A stretch of 64,000 nt of DNA from Diaporthe sp. PMI_573. Its lineage: Eukaryota > Ascomycota > Sordariomycetes > Diaporthales > Diaporthaceae. The DNA lies in contig JAJTUP010000052.1 of the NCBI GenBank assembly GCA_021399435.1, forward strand, positions 310,001 to 374,000, read 5' to 3'. Of this stretch, positions 40,852 to 49,605 are shown piece by piece. Position 1 is the stretch's first letter, and every line of letters begins with the position of its first letter. The notes below the pieces were generated by a model. That model saw only the letters and a program-made list of their open reading frames with translations. It made no database searches and had not been told where the DNA came from. Position numbers and translations under genes: made by a program.

Positions 40852-42156
40852 CTACGCAGTAGCCTCAACATACATCGCCTTCTTCGCGTTCCAAGCATCC
40901 GTGCAGTCTGCCCTCTGTCTTGCGCTCAGTGCTGAGAAATCGCCAAGGTTGAGTAATTCGAGGTAGTCGCCCAAAAACTTGACTCTGAGATCTTGCAGCT
41001 CGGCAGGCCCGATAGGGTCGCTGACATTTGGTGTAGGTGATTTGGAAATCCTGGAACCAGGCGTCGGGGATCGCGAAAAGGATGAACGACTGCTGCCGAC
41101 CGACTTGTCGCGCTGCCTGTCGACATATCCCTGCGCGAGACCCACCGACGGCGACCTGCTAATTGCCTGGCGCTTGCCTGTCTTCGCCTCCATATACCTC
41201 TCTTCAGCCTCCACCGCGGCTTTGTAAATGACCGCATCCGCGTTCTTATTTCCCCAGGACGCCCGCACGGTAGTCCGGGTTACCCAAGCTTTCTTCATTT
41301 CTCCATCGCCGTCATACTGGATGAGGACATAAGTAGGATTTTCCCGAAAGCTGCGCACGACGGCCGGGTTTATCAGATCCAGATCATCTTCAGCGTGCTC
41401 CCCGAAATTCTGGGATTTCCATGCGACTCCAAAGATAGCACGGATATCGAGCTTCTTGTCCCCTCCTGACGCTGGCTGCTCGTCGGCTGTTTTGTATCCG
41501 GCCGACTGAGCCAGGCTGCTGAGGCGGTAAATTCCTGCACTCTTCTTTCCGTACCTGTTGATGTACAAGACGCCTCCGCGAGGCTTGGCCCATGCCACCG
41601 TCTCGGCGTCCTTGATGGATCCGGGTGCGGGACGGGAAAACAACGGTCTGCCGTACTCGGGGTCGACGACGGCGGCGGCGGAGTCAGACTTATCAGCATC
41701 CTCGCTCTCGAGTACAAATAAATTGTCACCTTCGATCGATGGTAAGAGTTCCTCTGACCCAATAGTCACCTTCTTCTTGTCATTGCTATCGCTCTTCTCC
41801 TCTTCCCCAGCACCCTTCCCTTTTGTGTCATCCGACTTCTCCTGTCCTTCGTCACCCTTCTTTTGCGTATCATCCGACCTGTCACTCTGGTTCTCGGCGT
41901 GCTCCTGGTCCAACTGATTTTCCTGATCAGTGTCGATGTCCATCTTTTCAAATCCCATTTCCTCCAGTTGCTCATTCGTCAGGGTTTCAAATGCTTTGGA
42001 TGAGTCATTCTCTTGTAGGAGCTGCTCATATTGCTTGATCTTCTCCTCATTCTTTTTTGCGTCCTCCTCTTGCATCCGGTTTATTTTCTCCAATGCCCTC
42101 GCCCTCACATCCATGACTGGAGGACGTGAGGTCTTTGCAATCTTTCCCGGAGCCAT
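40852..42156 (-). CDS. Hypothetical acidic protein, 434 aa
   Basis: Single exon. Start chosen at ATG 42156 (MAPGKIAKTSRPP); 27 more codons are open upstream but look non-coding. Residues about 20-60 form a charged coiled coil, and residues about 85-140 are an extremely Asp/Lys/Glu/Ser-rich disordered tract. A globular middle (about 170-345) includes the segments GGVLYINRYGKKSAGIYRL and PTYVLIQYDGDGEMKKAWVT, with alternating strands. Then come a Ser/Arg-rich SRSPSVG...SPTPG region and a C-terminal helix. The order suggests a nuclear or cytoplasmic scaffold-type protein; no enzymatic motif is visible and I do not recognise the family. No lesions, though it sits between two transposon-rich regions. 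Confidence 0.7.
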   Translation of the reverse strand: MAPGKIAKTSRPPVMDVRARALEKINRMQEEDAKKNEEKIKQYEQLLQENDSSKAFETLTNEQLEEMGFEKMDIDTDQENQLDQEHAENQSDRSDDTQKKGDEGQEKSDDTKGKGAGEEEKSDSNDKKKVTIGSEELLPSIEGDNLFVLESEDADKSDSAAAVVDPEYGRPLFSRPAPGSIKDAETVAWAKPRGGVLYINRYGKKSAGIYRLSSLAQSAGYKTADEQPASGGDKKLDIRAIFGVAWKSQNFGEHAEDDLDLINPAVVRSFRENPTYVLIQYDGDGEMKKAWVTRTTVRASWGNKNADAVIYKAAVEAEERYMEAKTGKRQAISRSPSVGLAQGYVDRQRDKSVGSSRSSFSRSPTPGSRISKSPTPNVSDPIGPAELQDLRVKFLGDYLELLNLGDFSALSARQRADCTDAWNAKKAMYVEATA

Positions 42157-43346
42157 GTTGGAATATTCGGATTGAATAGATCGTGAAGTTATAAAGACTA
42201 AATGCTCGTCTGTCCCAAGTTGAAATGATGGCAACATATATACCGGTCTTGATTCCCAGATCTGGCCCCTAAAATGATTTGGTAGCGACCACTTTTAGGT
42301 CGATCCACAATCTCGCCCACGTTTGTTGACCAATTCCGGGCTCAATACGATTTAGGGCCTACAGAAGCTCGGGTCATGATCCATTGGGTGCCATATTAAG
42401 TTTCCTGATCCCAAATTCAGGATTACATCCCACATATTGTCCACAGCTGATCCTGTTTTGAATTAGCAGGGGGATGATTGCGGTGTATGAAATCGAACAG
42501 CAGGAAGACTCGGGTGTGGTAAGAACTGGCCATAATTGTGACTTCGCTACTGCGCCGTATGATCACAGCCGCTACTGGACACAATCCAATTTGAGACCAG
42601 ATGCAGGACTTCTCAGAGCGGATGGCAAGATGGAGGATGCGGCGATGCGAGTCTCAGCAATCAATGCTTGGGAGAAGACTCGCTATGCGCTTCTTCTGGA
42701 TTATTATTTCTTTCCTCTCTCTCCACCCAATTTGCTAATCGTAATTCAGCCAAGCTGTTTTGATGTCGATGTCGCAGCAAAATTCATCTTTTATATCTAC
42801 ACTCGAAAGATCTCAGTTGCAAAGCAATGTTACAAAGCAGGTACCACTTCCTTATGATGAGTGGCGGTGGCCTTTTGGTCCAATCATTTACTCACTCGTC
42901 GTTCTAACCCTCTGCCAATCAGTAAAGAGAATCAGATGACGACTGCGATGTGGCGTGCGACTTTTTGCCAGGCGTGCGGGCAATGATGGCCGATTCGAAC
43001 AGTTCTATTCATCCCTTGTAGGGCGAAGTCACCCATGTTGTCCCTTTTCAGCGCCCAGGTTGAGGATGATCATAGATTCAGGTCTCCTGCCCCCCTCTCC
43101 TCCTGTATGGTCGTACCGAAGCGCCGGGCCTCACTTCTTCATCAGCTCTAAGTATCATGGTTCAGAGTTTGTTGTTTCACAAAGCCTTAATTGAGGTAAC
43201 GGCTAGGCTCACGATGCAACTCCAAGCCTCATTTCGATTGTTCTACGGACCCTGTTGTGGTCTGAATTCAGCGTTCTTCCAGTGGCACGATTTTAACTCC
43301 ACGTGATTTGAGGCCGTGTACCATTATGAGCATACTTGGGCATTGT
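42157..43346. other. Intergenic
   Basis: A 127-codon frame at 42474-42857 contains intron-like signals (GTAAGA at 42519; CTAATCGTAATTCAG near 42745-42760) but no recognisable protein. Nothing else is seen. Confidence 0.35.
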
Positions 43347-43480
43347 AGAGTAGAGGGAGCTCTACCCACTTCTCTACCCTGCCCAGGTAGAGGAGTGGTC
43401 TCCTCTACCCTACCCGGGTAGAGTGGGTAGAGTGGTGGGTAGAGTAGTGGGTAGATTGGTGGGTAGAAGATAAGGTAGGT
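43347..43480. repeat. GGGTAGAG/CTCTACCC repeat cluster
   Basis: About 130 bp in which CTCTACCC or its complement GGGTAGAG/GGGTAGAT occurs around ten times in both orientations. It starts with AGAGTAGAGGGAGCTCTACCC and includes CTACCCGGGTAG, a perfect palindrome. It directly follows the C-terminus of the hAT-3 transposase, so is best read as that element's subterminal and terminal repeat zone. Confidence 0.6.
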
Positions 43481-43534
43481 AGGGAAGGTAGATACTGTAT
43501 ATATGCTCAATTCTTCAAAATATGCCACTTTATA

Positions 43535-44334
43535 TTATACATCCCAATCCTCCTCGTCGAAATCAATATCCATCTCGTCCACCTCCTCAGCCTCTACAAT
43601 CATCCCTAGCAGCTCCTCCGAAGAGATGAGCTTCCTCGCAAACCAGTTACCCATGCACTCTAACCTCTGGAGGTTCTCTGGCGATAACCTAAGCCTATCC
43701 CAGCTCTGTGTACGGCGTGCGCCCGAGAATTGTTGTTCTGGTTCAGCGGATGAGGGTGCGATTGAGAGGATATTGATGGCCATACGGTGGAGACGAGGAT
43801 AGCGCCGGCGCTGCTCTGGAAGTAACCACCATTGAAGAGGAGTTATCTTTAGAGCATCAAGATCGATAGTTATATCTTCAATAAACGCCATAAACGTATC
43901 TTCATCCTCTTTTGAAGTAGGTTGGACTCTTAGACGACGTTTCAGCCGGTCTAATTCATTCTCTACCCTCTTCTTCGAGGATGGATGACACGTATCGATA
44001 TCAGCAGCAGCAGCAGCAGGGAGTGATTCATGCGGGAGATGCGCGTATTCCTTCTGCCAGATCGAATAAGCAGCATCAATAGTCTTCTGATGCCACTCTT
44101 CAGGCCAGTTCTGAAGAAGATAATGCTTCCGCTTCGAGGGATCGAGAAGCATCGCGGAGGCGTATACTGGCGTTGACTCAACGAGGGCGTAGTATTTATC
44201 AAGGATAAACCAGCCCATCTCAATAGAATGAACCATTCGGAGGTCCTTCTCTGGGCCTGATTTATATAGCACCTATAAAACATTAGTTTTAAGCGTTTTC
44301 TTGATGAAATAGCATATACCTTCTGATCCTTAAA
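43535..44334 (-). pseudogene. hAT transposase C-terminus (hAT-3), 5' truncated
   Basis: Encodes the last ~245 residues of a hAT transposase: a helical region with GWFILDKYYALVESTPVYASA, then LQWWLLPEQRRRYPRLHRMAINILSI and SSAEPEQQFSGARRTQ, the dimerisation domain with the third acidic residue. An intron lies upstream in the same gene (44319-44273, GTATAT...CTAATG...TATAG, 47 bp) and joins FKDQK in frame to VLYKSG. The sequence stops at about 44334, where another element beginning CAGGGTTC starts. The N-terminal zinc finger and first two catalytic Asp residues are absent. Confidence 0.75.
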
Positions 44335-46011
44335 CAGGGTTCAAATCCACGACACTCCACGACACATTTGTGAATATGGCGTGGATATGGATGCTGACTA
44401 ATGACTTCGATGTGGAATGGGTGGAAATGGATCCATTATGGAAATGGATCCATATTGTGGAATTTGTGGAATGGAAACCTACTTCGTCCAACAATGGTAA
44501 TTAGTGGGTCGCATCCATGCCTTGGTCATTTTGTCACTCGTCCATTAGAATCCTATCTAGCGACCCGATCAAACCAGCACGCAACCAACTCCGTAGTGTC
44601 TGACAAAGCCCAATTGTATTGGCATCTAGCCTATTGCGGCTCTTGGTAACCATGCGGCCAGTGGTCGAGAATAGCCTCTCACACTCGGCTGACATAGGTG
44701 GCACAGTAAGCAGATCCAAGGCCATCCTAGACAGCCGGGGGTATTTGAGCCGCCTTATGTGCCAGTATTCGTAGGGATCTGTGACAGAAGCGTCAGCATC
44801 CTCGATATCGCGCTTCCACTGCTCGTATTCATCAAGATCCAGACCGCCAACTGAGGACCTAGGGGATTGAGCTGGGGATTGAATGTGCGACTCGGTAACA
44901 GAAATCCCTCCAGCCATCAGTCCTCGCTTTTTCGTGCGCCACGCTGTGAACTTGTTTCACCAGCGTTATCCATAACGAAGGAGCCGAGCTTCTCGCCGAT
45001 GCTGTATTGTAGAATTACTGGCTTTACCAGACCTGCGAGGTCGTCGCCGGTGTGGCCGCCATAACGTCGTGGGAAGCCGAGGAGGAGTGTTCGAGGATGA
45101 CCTTTGCCGTCGACGAAGTGTGCGCATACAGCGACGTATTCTCTGCGATTGTGAGCTCGCCATCCATCGATCGAGAGGTTGATGTTGCTGAGTGCAGACT
45201 GCACCAATTCGATGATGAATGGCAAGCGTGCTGCCATCGAATCCTTCACCCACTGCGAGAGCGTTGAGTGATGCGTTGGCAACAGGCGTGCGAGCGAAGG
45301 CTTGCCGTATGTGAGTAAATCAGTGGTCGCCTCGTCCGTGACTTCTCGGTAGCTGAGGCGTAGCTTGATGGCCCAGTCAATAAGCTTTTGCTTATATTCA
45401 TCCTCATTAAATGGCATGACGAGCTGGAAGACTTCTGCGGCGTTGTTGGCGTCGATATCGTCGTCATCGATGGTCGAATTCGAAGGCCTTTTGATATTGT
45501 GGAACTCTATAAGATGCTGGATTGCAGCAGTCGTCGATTCTGCAGCAAATAGCTGACTGATATACCGCTTCTTGGTATGGCAATCGGCGCAGAGGAAGTA
45601 CTTGTCATTACTATGCTCCAGCTCGGCTCCATATGAATAGATCCATGAGACCTTTACTCGTCTGCCCACGCTCCTCTTGTCCCGTATGCGATATTGTATA
45701 CCCTTGAGAATCGTGCCATCGTGCCGCCGAAGCACGCCCCAATCAATTGGGAACGAGAGAGAGTGTGGAGGGCAGGTAGATCGATGGAGAGATTACTCTA
45801 CATCTGACGTTTGCTCGGTCGACAATAGCAGCTCGTTTAGGTCAGTAGATTGTCTTGAAGAAGACATCGTAGATAAGCTTCGAGTATTTGATGGCCGACT
45901 TGGGCCCCAGAACGCGTGTAGCGACATAATAACGCGTCGATTCGACGGGTTGTTGATAGACATTTGATGGAGAAAGAGTAGGGTTTTATTTCGCCCGGGG
46001 ACACACCTCAT
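44335..46011 (-). pseudogene. Internally deleted hAT transposase (hAT-4)
   Basis: The N-terminal part (46011-44917) has a stop (TAA at 45793), then a BED finger region (SWIYSYG ... C-x2-C ... H), INLSIDGWRAH with the first catalytic Asp, and FVMDNAGE with the second. Immediately after DNAGE the frame jumps into the C-terminal part (44917-44534), which has YPRLSRMALDLLTVPPMSAECERLFSTTG. About 350 codons of a normal transposase are missing between them, so this is an internal-deletion derivative and cannot make an active enzyme. The right boundary is unclear. The left boundary is CAGGGTTCAAATCCACGAC at 44335, a typical hAT terminus with repeated TCCACGAC/GTGGA motifs inward, inserted into hAT-3. 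Confidence 0.75.
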
Positions 46012-46159
46012 GGGGCCATTGCGCTAAGCTGTTTACGTTTCGTACAGTGCGATTTACGTCGATTCTGGTGGGTTTAGAGTTTGCGCAGCTTAGATAATTA
46101 GTTCTAAGCGATGTAATTGGCTAATTAGCGATATCAAGGGTATCCTCTCCTAGCCTTCC

Positions 46160-46310
46160 TAAATAAGTAATTATTGGCATCAAGTACTTGACAACTTGAC
46201 ACTCCTTTAACTTGATTGATTGATGACAACCCTTAAACTTGACTTGAGAACTTGACTTGACGAGAAGTCGAACTTGATTGAGAATTGTCAAGTTCGAGCT
46301 TGATTGTTAG
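46160..46310. repeat. AACTTGA repeat cluster
   Basis: ACTTGA or its complement occurs about ten times in 150 bp in both orientations, including the palindromic TCAAGTACTTGA at the left end. It resembles subterminal repeats of yet another hAT-like element, of which no coding part is recognisable here. Confidence 0.5.
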
Positions 46311-46574
46311 CCACACTGCTGGTGGCAGACGTCCTCGAAAAGAATTGGGCGATCTCGTCTTCAAGGCCGACGTAGACCTGAGCCATGGCGGGCGAATGGT
46401 GTTGGGATGCGACGACGAAGTCGTTTTTCGATTATATCTGATGGTGGTCGAATGTGAAAGGTTTTGGTTACGGACATTTGGTAGGGGAAAATCGATACAT
46501 TTGAGCGACTTCGAGGTGCCTTTCCAGTATCGGACTTGATTGGTCCAAAAAGGTGGGCCCCTCCTAGTTTCTTC

Positions 46575-46690
46575 GAAGTGGGGTGCCGCAGAGCTCGTTG
46601 GAGTAACGCAGGCCCCTTCTGAAGAGCTCCGTTAGGGCACGCAGCCTCCTCCGCAGAGTTCGTTAGGATTAGCAGGGTAGCCCACGCGCT
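46575..46690. repeat. Imperfect repeats of a GAGCTCGTTGG-like unit
   Basis: Three degenerate units (CAGAGCTCGTTGGAGTAACGC, AGAGCTCCGTTAGGGCACGC and CAGAGTTCGTTAGGATTAGC) occur at roughly 40-bp spacing just upstream of the gypsy integrase fragment. Confidence 0.5.
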
Positions 46691-46774
46691 TTTGATTTAT
46701 ATTCTATTGTATATTGACATCTGTAGAGCACCGAAAAACTACGCCTCCTGGGCCTGAAGAACGCCCTTGGCAGC

Positions 46775-47820
46775 ATGGGTTCTGACGGATGGAAATGGTT
46801 CCGGCCCCTGATCCCTAAGGCAAGACTCTCGCCTACAGCCCAGCCTGCCGAGCAAGTGGAAACAGTTCCGGACCGCGAAGTGGTTGCCGCGGCTGACCTT
46901 GCCGACCACGCCGATATCCCTCAGGGCGCAGACCTAGTCGACCTTATCAAGCGGGAAAACCAAGTCCAAGGCCTTGGTTTGAGGGACGGACGTCTTTGGG
47001 TGCCAGAGAAGACAACAGATAGCGGCATCTATCTGCAGACAGCCCTGATCCGGGAGGCACATGTCCCGAAGATCTTTGCGCACCCAGGCCAGAACAAGGT
47101 TATCAAAATGCTGGAACGAGAATACTACTGGCCACAGCTGAAGCAGTCAGTACGCAGGTATATCCGCAACTGTCATGAGTGCCGACGGAACAAGATCCCG
47201 CGAGACAAGACACCAGGGCTTCTTCACCCACTGCCAGTACCGGGAGAAGTCTGGGAATATGTTGTCGTTGACGGCAAGACAATGCCCAAGGACCGATTTG
47301 GGTACGACTACGTATGGGGTTTTGTGTGCAAGCTAAGCAGACTCCTGGCCACACTTCCGGGGAAGAAGGCCGATACAGCGGAGACACTGGCCACGAGATA
47401 CTATCGCTATCTGTACCGTTTCCTAGGGTTGCCGACGACCTGGATCAGTGATAATGCCGGACCTTTTGTCTCAGCCTTTCTCGCAAAGCTGAACGAGCTA
47501 ACGGGAACAAAGCATCGGCGCGGGAGCACCTACCACCCCCAGACTCAAGGTGCGATCGAGTTCACGAACCAGGAGCTGGACCAGCGGCTACGGTTTTACA
47601 TCGACAAGTACCAAGACGATTGGAGTGTACACCTGCCAGCCCTTGATTTCGCGCACAACTCGTCGTGGCACTCCGCAATCGATATGTCACCACTAAAGGT
47701 CATGCTAGGCAAGGACATGCGGAACCCGTTGTCTTTAGACCCAAGCACAGCAGAGGCAACAGGAGGACCAGCCGAGAGGGCCCTTAAGCTGGTCAGACAG
47801 ACCAAGGAGGTGCAGGAACG
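46775..47820 (+). pseudogene. Ty3/gypsy integrase fragment
   Basis: An open fragment of Pol covering the integrase of an LTR retrotransposon. The zinc-binding HHCC domain is represented by HPGQNKVIKML...YYW and CHECRRNK. The catalytic core has EYVVVDGKT (first Asp), TWISDNAGPF (second Asp) and TYHPQTQGAIEFTNQ, with the Glu 35 residues further on. Reverse transcriptase and RNase H, which should precede it, are missing. At about 47820 the sequence changes abruptly to the antisense of a different Gag. There are no stops, so truncation, not point mutation, inactivated it. Confidence 0.8.
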
Positions 47821-47825
47821 TTGTG

Positions 47826-48756
47826 GGTATGCTTCTATCTCTTGCGAGAACCTTGATCCCGGGGGTGCTTGTCGTACGGCTTGAGCATCTGCCGTTTGTA
47901 ACCTTGTTGCCCGGTGTGGCTCTTGGCTTCCCTGATGTGTAGTCCGTACGAGTGGGCTTCGGGATGCTTCGATTGTCGTTCGGATGCTTTCAGGCTGAGC
48001 GTTTTGGGGTTCGACTTGTACGGTGGGTTCTTCTCGAATAGGAGGTTCGTTTTGGGTTCGCACGGGAGTTGGTGAGTGCTCTTGGGTTCGTACAGGTTGT
48101 TTGTCTACCGTTTGGGACCTCACCACCCTTGCTGGCTCTTGACTCCCTGAGTATGTGTTTCGTGCGATGGGTTCTTGGTATTCTCGTGGAGCGGGAGTGT
48201 TGATGGGGTCTTCGACTGTGGATCGGATGTCTCGGGATTCGGGTCTCTGTGGGGATTGTTCCTGGAATCGTACGGGCTGTTTTCCTCTTGCCGTAGCGTT
48301 TTCTTCAAGCGCACAAAGTTCCTCATCGATGTTCTGGATAAGCGTGGCTATTCTTTGGGCACGCTTCCGTATGGGGGGAAGAACGACGCCTTGTTCCTCA
48401 AGTACTTTGATAAACTCCTTAAGGAACGCTTCGTGTACCCCTTCGAACTGGACTTCTGTCCATCCCTCAAAATCTTCGCACAGCGACAGACGTAGGGAAG
48501 TTGTTGTTTGCCGTATGTTGATAGTTTCCATCATCCTTCGTGCGAAGTAAGTTGTAACCTGTTTGTCTGTTGGACCACCAAGAGGGTCCACTTCTTGTTC
48601 CCAGATATCCAAATCCACATAAGTCTTCCATATTCTCAATGGGATCTTGCTCCCTTCTTGAATGAAGTCGTCGTACGTCAATAGATCTTGTTGTGCGAGT
48701 GTATTGTTCGATGGGCCCGCTTGTAGTTGTTCTTCGGGAGTTCCTTGGGAAGACAT
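47826..48756 (-). pseudogene. LTR-retrotransposon Gag N-terminus, inverted
   Basis: Minus-strand frame from ATG 48756 (MSSQGTPEEQ) reading some 310 codons. The first ~150 residues are helical with Trp-rich segments (RIWKTYVDLDIWEQEVDPLGG), as in the Gag of Tf1/sushi-like fungal elements. A long Gln/Pro/Arg-rich region with repeated PVRTQ-like motifs follows. The frame is open but stops resembling Gag at about 47826, where it meets the plus-strand integrase fragment. Upstream on the minus strand come a ~390-bp leader with paired hairpins and then the 209-bp LTR-like repeat (49352-49144). This is thus the 5' quarter of an element in minus orientation. Confidence 0.6.
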
Positions 48757-48956
48757 CTTGGCTTTGGTTCGCTTCGTCGTGCGAATCCGATTGGTTGTGT
48801 GTAGGCTATGTCGGTTCGTATAGCCTGATGTTGTGTAACCGTGCAATGGCGCACACCTTGCTAGTTTCTCTTACAAAGAAGATTCCTCAGTACAGTACAG
48901 ATTCTTCTTTGTACGAAGAAATAGCTTAGTCGTCCGGAATCACTTCCTGCTCTCCC

Positions 48957-49080
48957 CTTGAGTCAACAGTACTGTAACTCCTCAAGTTGATAGTCAGAAA
49001 GTTCTTCCGGGATTTAGCACAAGCGTACGATCCACTACCTTCCTGAGTCAACAGTACTGTAACTCCTCAGGTTGATAGTC
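48957..49080. repeat. Two hairpin repeats with compensatory change
   Basis: Two ~38-bp direct repeats (48957-48995 and 49042-49080) share the core GAGTCAACAGTACTGTAACT. The outer stem reads CTTGAG/CTCAAG in one and CCTGAG/CTCAGG in the other, so a T-A pair has become C-G on both arms. The centre ACAGTACTGT is itself a palindrome. They lie in the leader between the LTR-like repeat and the inverted Gag. Confidence 0.7.
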
Positions 49081-49143
49081 CTCGTGCGGTCTCGTCTCTT
49101 CACTCTTGCTAATCTGTGAATTGCCAAGCAATCCACTGATCAG

Positions 49144-49352
49144 TGTTGAATGGCCTTTGCCATATGGCGATAGTACGTACGTACGTAGGGGTCTGGTTCT
49201 TCGGTTGGTAATTGCATGTATTCGCTAACTATGGAGGAAGCGGGGGCGTTTCGTACGAGGAAGAGGACACTCCTCCTCGGCTATGCCCCTGGCTTAGTCA
49301 GCCTGCCCAACCAATGGGACTACGTGCGATCCAACAGAGTGCTATTCCAACA
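49144..49352. repeat. 209-bp LTR-like repeat, copy B
   Basis: Matches 348-556 with the same TG...CA ends. Its position 390 bp upstream of the inverted Gag (minus strand) suggests it is that element's 5' LTR. Its other side is AT-rich DNA with no target duplication. Confidence 0.65.
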
Positions 49353-49605
49353 AGATTATAATTAATATTATATATTTTAATAAAAAACCAATACTATATA
49401 TTATAAATTCCAGGACATCCTTTTAGGCTAGAAGATTTCTTGCCTTAATATTTATAAAAGACATATAGAAAGCCGTTTATATAGTATAAATAAATATATA
49501 CTTGGGCCCTCCCAACTGCTTGGCTTATAACGCCGGCACTAACTTTGCTTTGGCTAAATTTAAAAACAAGGCAAAGCTTATAGAGATTACATACAAACAA
49601 ATGGC
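49353..49605. other. AT-rich spacer before the chromovirus
   Basis: The first ~150 bp are almost pure A/T with TATA and TTAA runs, as in strongly RIP-mutated DNA. The GC content then rises abruptly into the Gag frame. The N-terminal part of Gag that should be here is not recognisable. Confidence 0.5.

Noticed and set aside
46285..46539. 84-codon ORF near the AACTTGA cluster
   Set aside because: No domain, overlaps repeat DNA, and no splice or promoter signals.
348..49352. A single ~49-kb giant LTR element bounded by the two 209-bp repeats
   Set aside because: No shared target duplication, and the interval contains many unrelated transposons and host genes on both strands. Independent solo/5' LTRs explain it better.
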